Origin: an uncultured Bacteroidales bacterium
Lineage (GTDB): Bacteria; Bacteroidota; Bacteroidia; Bacteroidales; UBA932
Length of the DNA stretch: 26,239 nucleotides
Reading direction: 5' to 3'
NCBI GenBank assembly: GCA_910585445.1
Contig: CAJUEK010000035.1
Location: 1-26,239 of the forward strand
In this document: piece after piece, positions 13,428 through 22,319 of the stretch
How positions within the stretch are numbered: position 1 is the stretch's first letter
How the letters are laid out: every line of letters starts with the position of its first letter
Program-made: the position numbers and the translations under genes
The notes under the pieces: generated by a model
Told to the model about the DNA's origin: nothing
The model's database searches: none
Seen by the model: only the letters and a program-made list of their open reading frames with translations

Positions 13428-14575
13428 TGCTGTCTTTCAAAATAATGCCTGCCCAGCCAATATTCGAAGAGAGGGTCAAGTATCACAGGCTCATCCTTGT
13501 CATTGAAAGTCAATATCTCCTTTTTCTTCAGGGCATCCTTGACACGGAGCACATTGGCTGACGAATTGAGCCTGTACTTCATTATGACATCAGACGAGCT
13601 GAACTTGACCACACCGTCCAGAACGGCCCTCATAAGGCTGAGCTGATGGTCTGTAAGGTCATTGACCATATTCATGAATCTTGGCTCATGTATGGAAATC
13701 ATTGAGTTCAGAGCCTCTGTCATCGTATTCTCGCTGATATATCCCTTTGACATGGAATCACATACGGCAGCCAGATGATTTATGTACCACATGTTACCGC
13801 GGAAAAGTTCACATGCCCCCACTGCAAGTTCCCTGTCAAGCGACTTGCCCGCGCCATAGAGAAATCCCCTGACTATATGCTCTATTATCTCGCTCTGCTC
13901 TATTGGCTGAAGCGGAAGGTGTATGACCTGGCGGTAAAAATATTTCTTGTACGCGAATATATGCTTCATCGCATTGACCCTGGAACCTGTCATTATGAAA
14001 GACACCTTCACTCCGGATGTCCTGTCGCGGAACATCTCCTCCATAGTCTTGAGAAGGTCCTCATACCCGTCCGCGAACATAAGGTTCTGGAACTCCCTCA
14101 GCAGGACATATACGGCCGTCCCCTTCCCTTCTGCAATCCGGTACGGAAGCCTGAGCATAGCTTCCACATCCTCCTGCGAGACATCCCAGTTCATCGACAC
14201 CACCTCTCCGCTCTGATAGAACCTGTCGCGGTCAAAAACAAAATGCGTCCCTCCGAGATGTGCGGCCACCGCAGCTTCATATTCATCCGGAGATGTCATC
14301 ACGGATTTCAGCACGGCCGAACCGAGCTTAAGAAGAAAATCCTGGACAGTCCTGATGTTGAACATATCGACGCTGCATGTCACGAACTGCTTCCCGGATG
14401 TCCTCATATCAAGGAGAGCCTGCTGCACCAGCGACATTTTCCCGGCCTTCGGAGGCTCATACATGACCACATGCTCGCCCGCAGCAAGAAGGTTGCCGAG
14501 CACTCCGCACTCTTTTTTCCGGCCTATGAAATTCTTGCCGGTAACATATCTGTCATATATAAAAGGTGAAGCCAT
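13424..14575 (-). CDS. AAA/STAND-like ATPase (archaeal-ATPase type) with degenerate nucleotide-binding motifs
   Basis: The 383 residues resemble the archaeal-ATPase family (PF01637 type). The N-terminus has the usual opening SPFIYDRYVTGKNFIGRKKE, followed by a P-loop position at residues 40-47 (EPPKAGKM), a Walker B position at 154-161 (AVYVLLRE), a sensor-like IMTGSR (about 205) and a C-terminal winged-helix segment (about 305-380). Both motifs deviate: in the P-loop the first Gly/Ser is Glu and the Thr/Ser after GK is Met, although Lys46 remains. In Walker B the Asp is Arg160 with Glu161 kept. ATP hydrolysis is therefore doubtful, and the protein may bind nucleotide only or act as a scaffold. 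It is translationally coupled to the sirtuin downstream. A function for the pair is not known to me. Confidence 0.75.
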   Translation of the reverse strand: MASPFIYDRYVTGKNFIGRKKECGVLGNLLAAGEHVVMYEPPKAGKMSLVQQALLDMRTSGKQFVTCSVDMFNIRTVQDFLLKLGSAVLKSVMTSPDEYEAAVAAHLGGTHFVFDRDRFYQSGEVVSMNWDVSQEDVEAMLRLPYRIAEGKGTAVYVLLREFQNLMFADGYEDLLKTMEEMFRDRTSGVKVSFIMTGSRVNAMKHIFAYKKYFYRQVIHLPLQPIEQSEIIEHIVRGFLYGAGKSLDRELAVGACELFRGNMWYINHLAAVCDSMSKGYISENTMTEALNSMISIHEPRFMNMVNDLTDHQLSLMRAVLDGVVKFSSSDVIMKYRLNSSANVLRVKDALKKKEILTFNDKDEPVILDPLFEYWLGRHYFERQQ

Positions 14576-14689
14576 AATACTGATTCTTTTATATTATATC
14601 GGCATGCGTCATGCACAGGAATAGCCTATCCTATGCACCAAGTCATAAATGGAGGGCATTCTTTACATGGCAACCGCAAAACCATCATG

Positions 14690-14697
14690 CAAAATTA
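14690..14697 (-). promoter_or_regulatory. Possible -7 element for the ATPase-sirtuin operon
   Basis: On the minus strand this is TAATTTTG, an exact TAnnTTTG match, with a TTTG at 14723-14720 but 22 bp away rather than 19. It would give a leader of about 108 nt. The sequence nearer the gene is AT-rich and has no better match. Confidence 0.3.
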
Positions 14698-14789
14698 ACA
14701 AACTGTTTCGGATTTCATACAAAATTGTTGCGGAGTATGACCCGCAATATTTATTGCCGGAAAAAGCAGGAGCGGTACGGATTTTTAAT

Positions 14790-14797
14790 TACATTTG
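14790..14797 (+). promoter_or_regulatory. -7 element for the AsmA-prmA operon
   Basis: TACATTTG matches TAnnTTTG exactly and lies 26 nt before the ATG at 14824. It supports that ATG over the earlier one at 14611, which would lie upstream of the transcript. No -33 box is seen at the normal distance. Confidence 0.5.
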
Positions 14798-14823
14798 TGA
14801 TAAAATGCAGAAATAGTCAGACT

Positions 14824-17800
14824 ATGACAATACAAGAAACCGAAATAGAAAAAAATACAACAGCAAGAAAAATCGGCTTTTGGGGCAGGACTGCAAAGGT
14901 CCTGCTCTGGGCGTGCGGCATATGGGCAACACTGGTCCTTGCCCTCCACCTTATCCTCTCCCCTTCCGTACTGACAAGGATTGTCAACAAATATGCGGCA
15001 GACTATGTGGACGGGAATATTTCATTCGGCAGTGCATCCGCTTCCATGTTCAGGCACTTTCCGAGCCTCACCCTCACTTTTGACGATTTTTCAATCACAT
15101 ATCCAGCAGACAGGTTCGATGCGCCCGAACAGGCCGGAGCGCAGGGACATCTGATGTATCACGGATGCTCGGATGCCGCTGACACTCTCGCATCATTCAG
15201 CAGATTCTCCGCAAGCGTCAACATAGCCCCGCTGCTCTTAGGCAAGATACGCATACCACATGCAGAGCTTGTGAAGCCGCGCATCTTCGCTCACAGCTAC
15301 GGAAACGGACAGGCCAACTGGAACCTGTTCATGAGTGATGCGGAGCATGACGCAGAAAATGAAGAAGCCTCATCAGGCCAGGGCATGCCGGACATGGTTC
15401 TCGGCAACATAAGCCTTACCAGTCATCCCCATATAGTCTATACGGACTGCGCGGACACCTTGTTCACAATGGTTGACATCAAGCAGGTGGCCCTCAGCGG
15501 AAGGCTCCATACCGGCAAAATGCATCGCGGAAAATTCGGGCTTTCAATCGACAGCCTGATTGTGGCCGGAAGAGCAGGACGCGACACAGTGGCCCTCGGG
15601 CTGGACAGGCTCCATATCCACGAACACGGGAAGCACCTTGACGTAAATGCGCATGCAAGGACCCTGCTTGCCACGCGTTCATTCGGAAGGATGAACATTC
15701 CGGTTGACATCAGCGCATCGGTAGGTTTTCCAAAAGACAGCGTCTTTGCAATACGCGTACAGGATATGACGGCAAAGATAGCAGACATACCGTTCAACGC
15801 GGAAGCGGACATAAGGATGCACGAGGGGAAGACAGGCATCACCGGAACCATGCAGATTGAGAAATGCATGATAAACGACATAATCTGCGGTTTTGCGAAA
15901 AACTTTTTGCCGCAGGCAGAGCATATAAGCACGGATGCCTCAATAAACTTTGCCGCAGAAATCGACGGCTATTACGACCACTCAAGCGGAAAGCTCCCGG
16001 ACATATCGGTCAAGCTGTCCGTGCCGGAATCAAACATCCGGCACCGGGACTTTGCCAAACCGCTCACAATCGGCCTTCAGGCAAGCGCAGCAACAGACAC
16101 CAAGGGAAAAATAAATGTCGAAATAGACGGTATAAAGGCCTCTGCCCATGGCATGGAACTTCAGGCAAAGGCCCAGGCAAAGGACATACTCGGGAATGAC
16201 CCTCTGCTTTACATTGACGTAAACATGTCCGCCATATTCGACTCACTCGGCACATTCATTCCAGACTCGATGAATGTACGGGCACAAGGCACGCTCAACG
16301 CAAAGCTGAAAGGAAGCGCGAGACTGTCCGAGCTAGACATTTATAAATTCTCAAACTCCGACCTCACAGGCAGCATTGAGGGCAAGGGCATAATCCTCCA
16401 GGCCCCCGATGACACAGTGAACATAGTCATAAGCAGGATGAACCTCGGCATAGGCCCGGAGTCAAGGACATCAAGAAAAGACTCATCCAAGTCATTCAGG
16501 CTCATAGCCCTGACAGGAGAGATTGACACCACTGACATAGCTTACAAAAAGGCATTGACAATCAAAGGCCACGGCATAGAGTTCAGCGCGAAGAACTCGG
16601 CCCCGGAAGCAGGAGCAGACACATCCGCCATAGGATACCTAGGCGGCAGGCTGAAAGCCGCAAGCCTGTCAGTGGCAGATGCCACAGGAGCCAAAATAAG
16701 CATGGACGGGACAAACAACAGTTTCCATATATTCCCGAAAAAAGACCATCCTGAGCTTCCTACACTCATGCTGCAAAGCCGCAACAAAAGGATAACGCTC
16801 AACACGGGCATAAACAGGGCCATTCTCACGGACGCGTCGATAAGGGCAAAGGCGGCAATGAACACCGTCGAGCGAAAGGCAAGGCGGAAAGCGTTCATGG
16901 ACTCGCTTTCGCGGGCATATCCCGGGGTTCCTAAAGATTCCCTGTTCATCATCCTGAGGTCACAAATGAACTCCCGTCCTATTCCGGAATGGATGAAAGA
17001 AGAAGACTTCCGCAAACAGGACATAGACATCAGGCTCGACGAGACTTTCGCAAAATATTTCAGGGAATGGGACGTTGACGGAAGCATAAAAGTGCGCACC
17101 GGCATTCTTATGACCCCGTATTTCCCGCTGAGAAACATCCTGCGCGGATTTGACTGCGGATTCAACAACAACGAGGTCCGCATAGACAGTTTCAAAGTGA
17201 TGGCCGGTTCATCCGAGATTGCCGCAAAAGGCAAGCTGACGGGTCTCAAGCGCGCCCTGCTCGGTAACGGCAGGCTCAAACTTGACCTTGACGTAAACTC
17301 CGGAAGAATGAACGCCGGCGAACTCATGGGAGCATATAATGCAGGAATGAACTTCAATCCGCAGACTGGCAAGGAAATGATGGAAGGCACGAGCAACTCT
17401 GAATTCCTCAAAATGGTGACAGCAGAGACCGCCACTTCCGAGACTGATACTCCATTGATAGTCGTTCCGTCAAACCTGAACGCAAGAATCGGCATTGACG
17501 CTTCCAATGTCACATATTCAGGACTTGACATCAGCAAGGCCACTGCAGACATAATAATGAAAGAGAGATGCGTCCAGATACTCAATACCTCCGCCACGAC
17601 AAATATGGGAGGAATACAGTTCGACGGATTCTACTCTACGCGTACCAAGGAGGACATCAAGACAGGATTCAGCCTCAACATGAGCGACATAACGGCGGAA
17701 AAGGTAATAGAACTGCTTCCGGCCGTGGATACAATCATGCCGATGCTCAAATCGTTCAAAGGTCTCCTGAACTGTGAACTGGCCGCGACCGCAAGCCTTG

Positions 17801-18519
17801 ACACCAATATGAATGTCATTACCCCAAGCATAAACGGAGTGGTGAGAATCGGAGGGAAAGACCTGTCCATCAGCGATAACGAACTTTTCCGTACACTTGC
17901 CAAGAAACTGATGTTCAAGAACAAGAAAGAAGGCCATGTGCAGCAGATGACGGTCGAAGGAGTCATAAAGGACAATGTGCTCGAGGTCTTCCCGTTTGTG
18001 CTGGACATGGACAGATACACATTGGCAATGAGCGGAATACAGAATCTTGACATGTCATTCAAGTATCACGTGTCAGTGCTGAAGTCACCGTTCCTGTTCA
18101 GACTGGGCATTGACCTTTACGGCCAGGACTTTGACCACCTCAAGTTCAGAATCGGCAAAGCCAAATACAAGAATACCAACGTACCGGTCTTCTCAGCTGT
18201 CATAGACAAGACAAAAATCAATCTGGTGACATCAATCAAAGGCATCTTTGAGAAAGGAGTCGAGGCAGCGGTCAACGCCAATGAAAGGCAGGATGACATA
18301 GTTCGGCACAAGCAGGAGATAGGATATGTCAATGCGGCCGAGCAGGAGATGGAGGAGCTGTCGGAAGATGAGCGCAGGCAGGTCGAGGAACAGGAAAAGG
18401 CGGATGAGGCGGAAGAGGCAGGAAACTCAGAAATGACCGGATTGCAAGAAGGGGCAGAATTGCCGGAAAGGGCAGAAGGGACAGATGCCATTGAAGATAT
18501 AGATACAACTGAAAATTAA
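14824..18519 (+). CDS. AsmA-like inner-membrane-anchored periplasmic protein
   Basis: This 1231-residue protein has a short cytoplasmic N-terminus, one transmembrane helix (about residues 24-45) and then the AsmA signature region (IVNKYAADYVDGNISFGSAS, followed by FPSLTLTFDDFSI). The long middle is beta-rich and repetitive in pattern, and the C-terminal part (FDGFYSTRTKEDIKTGF, about residues 1010-1150) is AsmA-like. AsmA-family proteins (AsmA, TamB, YhdP) form beta-groove bridges that carry phospholipids between the membranes; a role in outer-membrane homeostasis is inferred. The last 60 residues are a strongly acidic Glu-rich tail, unlike the rest. The frame is open back to 14611, but the ATG at 14824 follows a promoter box and gives a normal N-terminus. 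It is 10 nt upstream of prmA. Confidence 0.88.
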   Translation: MTIQETEIEKNTTARKIGFWGRTAKVLLWACGIWATLVLALHLILSPSVLTRIVNKYAADYVDGNISFGSASASMFRHFPSLTLTFDDFSITYPADRFDAPEQAGAQGHLMYHGCSDAADTLASFSRFSASVNIAPLLLGKIRIPHAELVKPRIFAHSYGNGQANWNLFMSDAEHDAENEEASSGQGMPDMVLGNISLTSHPHIVYTDCADTLFTMVDIKQVALSGRLHTGKMHRGKFGLSIDSLIVAGRAGRDTVALGLDRLHIHEHGKHLDVNAHARTLLATRSFGRMNIPVDISASVGFPKDSVFAIRVQDMTAKIADIPFNAEADIRMHEGKTGITGTMQIEKCMINDIICGFAKNFLPQAEHISTDASINFAAEIDGYYDHSSGKLPDISVKLSVPESNIRHRDFAKPLTIGLQASAATDTKGKINVEIDGIKASAHGMELQAKAQAKDILGNDPLLYIDVNMSAIFDSLGTFIPDSMNVRAQGTLNAKLKGSARLSELDIYKFSNSDLTGSIEGKGIILQAPDDTVNIVISRMNLGIGPESRTSRKDSSKSFRLIALTGEIDTTDIAYKKALTIKGHGIEFSAKNSAPEAGADTSAIGYLGGRLKAASLSVADATGAKISMDGTNNSFHIFPKKDHPELPTLMLQSRNKRITLNTGINRAILTDASIRAKAAMNTVERKARRKAFMDSLSRAYPGVPKDSLFIILRSQMNSRPIPEWMKEEDFRKQDIDIRLDETFAKYFREWDVDGSIKVRTGILMTPYFPLRNILRGFDCGFNNNEVRIDSFKVMAGSSEIAAKGKLTGLKRALLGNGRLKLDLDVNSGRMNAGELMGAYNAGMNFNPQTGKEMMEGTSNSEFLKMVTAETATSETDTPLIVVPSNLNARIGIDASNVTYSGLDISKATADIIMKERCVQILNTSATTNMGGIQFDGFYSTRTKEDIKTGFSLNMSDITAEKVIELLPAVDTIMPMLKSFKGLLNCELAATASLDTNMNVITPSINGVVRIGGKDLSISDNELFRTLAKKLMFKNKKEGHVQQMTVEGVIKDNVLEVFPFVLDMDRYTLAMSGIQNLDMSFKYHVSVLKSPFLFRLGIDLYGQDFDHLKFRIGKAKYKNTNVPVFSAVIDKTKINLVTSIKGIFEKGVEAAVNANERQDDIVRHKQEIGYVNAAEQEMEELSEDERRQVEEQEKADEAEEAGNSEMTGLQEGAELPERAEGTDAIEDIDTTEN

Positions 18520-18529
18520 GATATCAGAC

Positions 18530-19393
18530 ATGAACAGCCAGGAATACATTGAGGTGACAATAAGCATTGCACCTTTCAGCGAAGAGAATGCGGAGATAGT
18601 GACTGCTGAAATCAGCGACCTTCCGTTCGAGTCATTCTGCACGGAGGAGGATAAGCTCAAATGCTATATACAGAAAGAACTATATGATGCACAAGCGCTT
18701 AAGGTTGTCCTAAGCGGGCTTGAGGGACTTGGGTTCTCTGTTGAGTTCTCAGCAGTGCTTATGCCGGCCGTCAACTGGAACGCCGTATGGGAAAGCCAGT
18801 TCAACCCTATTGTTGTTGACGGGAAATGCACAATCAAGGCATCGTTCCACGAGGGGCTGAAACGGACAAGATTCAATATCACGATTGACCCGAAGATGGC
18901 TTTCGGAACAGGACATCACCAGACAACCTACATGATGTGCCGGGCTTTGCTGGAGAACGGGGAGGCGGTGCGCGGAAAAGTCGTGCTCGACATGGGATGC
19001 GGCACGGCCGTGCTTGCGATACTCGCGGCCAAGATGAAGGCATCCAAGGTCTATGGCATTGACATTGACGCCGTGGCAGCCATTTCAGCATATGACAATG
19101 CCCGCATGAACCGTGTGGGCAAAAGCGTGGAAACATATTGCGGAGACGCATCTCTGCTGCAAAGAAACACATATGACGTAATACTGGCAAACATAAACCG
19201 CAACATCCTTCTCCAGGACATTCCTACATATTCAGTGTCATTGCGCAAAGACGGGCTCCTGTTTGTCAGCGGCTTCTACGTTGAGGATATGCCTATGATA
19301 ATGGGAATGGCGGCAAGTTCCGGACTTGAATACGTAAGCCACGACAGCATGGACAACTGGTGCTGCATAAAATTCCGAAAGAAAGCCCTGTAG
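18530..19393 (+). CDS. prmA: Ribosomal protein L11 methyltransferase
   Basis: This 287-residue protein matches PrmA: an N-terminal substrate-recognition domain (about 1-95, with VNWNAVWESQFNP at its end), a linker with ITIDPKMAFGTGHHQTT at residues 117-133, and a class I SAM methyltransferase domain with motif I VVLDMGCGTAVLAILAA (151-167) and acidic GIDID at 176-180. The catalytic-loop region is LANINRNILLQDI. PrmA trimethylates several amino groups of ribosomal protein L11. It starts 10 nt after the AsmA-like gene, so the two are cotranscribed; the link is probably only genomic. Confidence 0.96.
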   Translation: MNSQEYIEVTISIAPFSEENAEIVTAEISDLPFESFCTEEDKLKCYIQKELYDAQALKVVLSGLEGLGFSVEFSAVLMPAVNWNAVWESQFNPIVVDGKCTIKASFHEGLKRTRFNITIDPKMAFGTGHHQTTYMMCRALLENGEAVRGKVVLDMGCGTAVLAILAAKMKASKVYGIDIDAVAAISAYDNARMNRVGKSVETYCGDASLLQRNTYDVILANINRNILLQDIPTYSVSLRKDGLLFVSGFYVEDMPMIMGMAASSGLEYVSHDSMDNWCCIKFRKKAL

Positions 19394-19431
19394 CGGACAG
19401 GTGGCTGTAAAAGCTAAAAATATTTTCCAAG

Positions 19432-20019
19432 ATGAAAGGCATATTGAAAGCACTGATACTCGCCTGCGGAGCGCTCATCACCATAAGTTCCTGCAAGCCA
19501 GACATATACAAAGGGCCTCTTGACAATCCTTACGGCAACTGGCTCGGAATACACACTGACTATTTCTTCAACTCCGAAACGGTAGCCCAAACCGATGCAT
19601 GCGGATACAGCGTAATTTCATTCTACAGGCAAGGGCTGTGCTGCATAGAAGGCCATAAGGGGACGCTGCCCTTCTCATATGACCATGAATCCTCCTCCCT
19701 TGAAGTCGGACAGGACAGATGGACCGTAACGACTCTTACCGGCGCGGAAATGGTGCTTGAGTTTATCGGGACGGAGAATGGCGATGGAAGCGAAGACGGA
19801 AACGATGGGAATGAAGACGGGCTGGACGATAACGGCATAAAGCTTCCAGCGGAATTTAAAGGAATGACCATAACCTCAGACGGAACAGAATACTTTTACA
19901 CTGACAAGAACGGCAAACAAGTCCGCTGCTACTTCGTAGGGACAAAAGACGAGAACGGCACAACGAAAGTGGATTTCTGGTTCGACACCCACACCGACCG
20001 CTTCGTGCCTTACAACTGA
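19432..20019 (+). CDS. Putative lipoprotein with an Asp/Gly-rich linker
   Basis: I do not recognise a family. This 195-residue protein begins with a lipoprotein signal (MKGILKALILACGALITISS, then Cys21), so it should be lipidated. Residues 25-112 have a beta pattern (NWLGIHTDYFF, YSVISFYRQGLCCIEGH, LPFSYDHESSSLEVGQDRW). A linker at 115-135 is almost all Asp, Glu, Gly, Asn and Ser, with alternating acidic residues that recall calcium-binding loops. A second beta segment follows (FKGMTITSDGTEYFY, KVDFWFDTHTDRFVPYN). The gene is 38 nt after prmA and may share its transcript; it converges on the response regulator gene 14 nt away. No terminator is visible between them. Confidence 0.75.
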   Translation: MKGILKALILACGALITISSCKPDIYKGPLDNPYGNWLGIHTDYFFNSETVAQTDACGYSVISFYRQGLCCIEGHKGTLPFSYDHESSSLEVGQDRWTVTTLTGAEMVLEFIGTENGDGSEDGNDGNEDGLDDNGIKLPAEFKGMTITSDGTEYFYTDKNGKQVRCYFVGTKDENGTTKVDFWFDTHTDRFVPYN

Positions 20020-20033
20020 TTGACTGACCTTTC

Positions 20034-20732
20034 TCAATAGCCCTGCCTTTCAACAAGCCTGTAGCCTTCGCCCCGGACATTTACTATTCGTATGCCGGGG
20101 TCTTTTTCCAGACGGCGGCGAAGCTTTGATATGAAAACTTGAAGGCTGCGTGAATTGAAGAAAGAATCATCCCCCCAAAGTTCCAGCAGAAGTGGCTTTG
20201 TATAGAGCGTCTCCCCTTTGCTGAGGCACAGGAGCTCCAATATCCTGGCTTCCCGCGGTGAAAGTTCCTGAGAAGTTCCAGCATATTCCAGGCAAAGCGT
20301 TTCAGGATGAAATGTGAAATTTCCGATTCCGTATGCCTTAACCCTCTGTATAGCCTGCTCCGGACGTCTTCCAGCCAATGCCCGGAGCCTCACAATAAGC
20401 TCCATAATGCCGAAAGGTTTCTTCAAATAGTCATTGGCACCAAGTTCAAACCCCTCCACAACATCATCAATGGCCGATCTTGCAGTCAGAAACAATACAG
20501 GGGTCTGCAAATCTGTACGCCTTATATGACGTACCATTGTGAAGCCGTCCATTTTCGGCATCATCACATCAGCGACAAGAACATCAGGCTTCTCCGCATA
20601 GAACATGCGCAGCCCCTCCTCGCCGTCTTTTGCAATCCGTACATTGAAGCCTTGAGCCGACAAGGTGTTATGAATTATCACGGACAGGTCGGGTTCGTCT
20701 TCAACAAGAAGTATATTGATTGTATCTTTCAT
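20034..20732 (-). CDS. OmpR/PhoB-family response regulator
   Basis: This 232-residue protein has a receiver domain (about 1-120) with the acidic pocket at Glu11-Asp12, the phosphorylated Asp55 (DVLVADVMMPKMDGF), Thr83 (LFLTARS) and Lys105 (ANDYLKKPFG). A winged-helix DNA-binding domain of the OmpR type follows (about 130-230), with LSPREARILELLCLSKGE, SRSLQVFISKLRRRLEKD and the wing NVRGEGYRL. It should bind direct repeats as a dimer or higher oligomer when phosphorylated. Its start overlaps the kinase stop by 4 nt (ATGA), so the two are translated together. The likely target is the repeat array at 22320-22355 upstream of the kinase and of the divergent outer-membrane protein gene. It resembles Bacteroides RprY in kind, but I would not assign that name. 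Confidence 0.95.
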   Translation of the reverse strand: MKDTINILLVEDEPDLSVIIHNTLSAQGFNVRIAKDGEEGLRMFYAEKPDVLVADVMMPKMDGFTMVRHIRRTDLQTPVLFLTARSAIDDVVEGFELGANDYLKKPFGIMELIVRLRALAGRRPEQAIQRVKAYGIGNFTFHPETLCLEYAGTSQELSPREARILELLCLSKGETLYTKPLLLELWGDDSFFNSRSLQVFISKLRRRLEKDPGIRIVNVRGEGYRLVERQGY

Positions 20733-22249
20733 TTCAGATTTATGACAAATGCAGTTCCCTTTCCCGGTTCACTATAGGCCGAGATGCTCCAGCCATGTTT
20801 TTCCACGATGCTTTTCACATAGTAGAGGCCGAGTCCATAACCCTTTACATCGTGCACATTGCCGGTATGCGCCCTATAGAACTTCTCGAATATATGCAGG
20901 AGGTCATGCTCTGAAATTCCGTTCCCGTTGTCACTGACCTCAATGCGTTCTTTGTCAGCACTTATGCAGATGTCCACACTTTCACCCGAATATTTCATGG
21001 CATTGTCAAGCAGATTGTTCAGCACATTGCTCAAATGCAGCCTATCTGCACTGACAGTCATTTCTTCCGGAATTTCAACCGTGAATGACGTGGGCTTTTC
21101 CGCCTTCATACTATGCTTTCCGACAATATCATAGACTAATCCGGAAAGGCCTATATCCTCTTTATGAAGCACAAGCCCCTTTCTCCTTTCCATACTCATT
21201 GAAAGAACCTGCTCGACCAGTCCGCTCAGATTCTCCAGCTGGCTCCGGGAGATTTCAAGATATTTCCTGCGGAGCTCCGGTGAATCCCCGTCAGGAAAAT
21301 TGAGAAGAGCATCATTTGCAGCATATGCCACGGAAATGGGCGTCTTGAGTTCATGGGTCATATTATTTGTAAAGTCTGATTTCATTTCATCAAGCGACTT
21401 CAGCGTCCGGATGACGTGAATCAGATAGCAGAAGACTGCTACAAGAACCATAAGAATAAGCACCGAGGCAGCAAGAATCCCGGACATCTGCCTTAGGACC
21501 ACCCTGCCGACAGGCTCAATCCACAATTTGTACATTGCCGATTCCTGAGCGTTAAAGCAATATTCGAATGAAACCGCCTTGCTGCTTGGTATATATCCTT
21601 CAGTGGAAATTACTCTCCGCTCCTTCATTTCCCTGTTTTCTACGGATGTATCATCATTATGCGCCAATGAGTCAGCACCGCTCATCAATGCCACTCTATG
21701 CCTCCCGTCAAGCCCGGCCTCTTTGAGATAGACAACCAGCAGAGAATCAAAAAGCCTGAAGTCCATATCAGCATCAACAGCATCAATTCCGGTATGAATG
21801 CCACGTACCACCTGGAGAGACATGTTTTCAAGAGATTCAAAAAACATATCGCTCCGTCCGGCCCCATCTTCGCTTTGTTTTTTCACTACGCTTTTAGTCG
21901 TTTTTGAGATGGTTGTCAAGCCTTTGGCTCCTTTGTCAAGATTTTCAGAAAGCGTATCCATCCGATATTGCGTCGCAGATGTATGCAATATGGAAGTCCC
22001 ATCTTCTCCATATCCGGCTCCTACAACTATGTCGCCCTTCAATCCAAGATCCGCATTTTGCTCACTGATTTTCCGAAGACGGATGGCCATTTCATTGAAA
22101 TCACTTGTCCGAAGCGCTGTCCTGACAGCACTTTCTGTCTTTGCAACCTCATTGCGGTACATCCTGATGAGCCACCAGCATTGATACGCGAACAGGCAGG
22201 CCATCACGAATATCACAGATATTGCAATATATTTCAGATTGTTCTTCAT
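20729..22249 (-). CDS. Membrane sensor histidine kinase
   Basis: This 506-residue protein has a first transmembrane helix (about 6-28), a periplasmic sensor domain of about 225 residues with no match I recognise, and a second helix (about 257-279). HisKA follows with His299 in DFTNNMTHELKTPISVAYAA. The HATPase domain has the N box (LSNVLNNLLDNAMKYSG), G1 (VSDNGNGIS), F box (HIFEKFYR) and G2 (GYGLGLYYVKSIVEKHG). No HAMP domain is evident between the second helix and the H box. The frame is open to 22297, but that start lies on top of the predicted promoter; the ATG at 22249 gives a normal KNNLKYIA anchor. It is the first gene of the kinase-regulator operon. The signal is unknown. Confidence 0.95.
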   Translation of the reverse strand: MKNNLKYIAISVIFVMACLFAYQCWWLIRMYRNEVAKTESAVRTALRTSDFNEMAIRLRKISEQNADLGLKGDIVVGAGYGEDGTSILHTSATQYRMDTLSENLDKGAKGLTTISKTTKSVVKKQSEDGAGRSDMFFESLENMSLQVVRGIHTGIDAVDADMDFRLFDSLLVVYLKEAGLDGRHRVALMSGADSLAHNDDTSVENREMKERRVISTEGYIPSSKAVSFEYCFNAQESAMYKLWIEPVGRVVLRQMSGILAASVLILMVLVAVFCYLIHVIRTLKSLDEMKSDFTNNMTHELKTPISVAYAANDALLNFPDGDSPELRRKYLEISRSQLENLSGLVEQVLSMSMERRKGLVLHKEDIGLSGLVYDIVGKHSMKAEKPTSFTVEIPEEMTVSADRLHLSNVLNNLLDNAMKYSGESVDICISADKERIEVSDNGNGISEHDLLHIFEKFYRAHTGNVHDVKGYGLGLYYVKSIVEKHGWSISAYSEPGKGTAFVINLK

Positions 22250-22284
22250 ATAAGTCCATATAGTCAAAAATATGAGCACCTGCC

Positions 22285-22317
22285 CAAATATAGTCAATTC
22301 TACATTTACTTTTCACA
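22285..22317 (-). promoter_or_regulatory. Bacteroidota promoter for the kinase-regulator operon
   Basis: On the minus strand TGTG (22317-22314) and TATATTTG (22292-22285) are 21 bp apart. The -7 box is an exact match, the -33 box has one mismatch. A second exact -7 match, TATTTTTG, lies at 22272-22265. The -33 end abuts the repeat array at 22320. Confidence 0.5.
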
Positions 22318-22319
22318 CG

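Noticed and set aside
14611..14823. Upstream extension of the AsmA-like gene to an ATG at 14611
   Set aside because: The extra 71 residues have no membrane-protein character, run through a region with an exact TAnnTTTG box at 14790-14797, and put the transmembrane anchor far from the N-terminus. The ATG at 14824 gives the normal family start.
16542..17597. 351-codon open frame on the minus strand inside the AsmA-like gene
   Set aside because: It is antisense to continuous AsmA-like coding sequence and is rich in Ser, Leu and Met as expected from a reverse-strand shadow.
22250..22297. Upstream start for the histidine kinase at 22297
   Set aside because: It would place the start codon over the predicted -7 boxes at 22265-22292 and add 16 hydrophobic residues before the normal anchor. 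The ATG at 22249 fits better.
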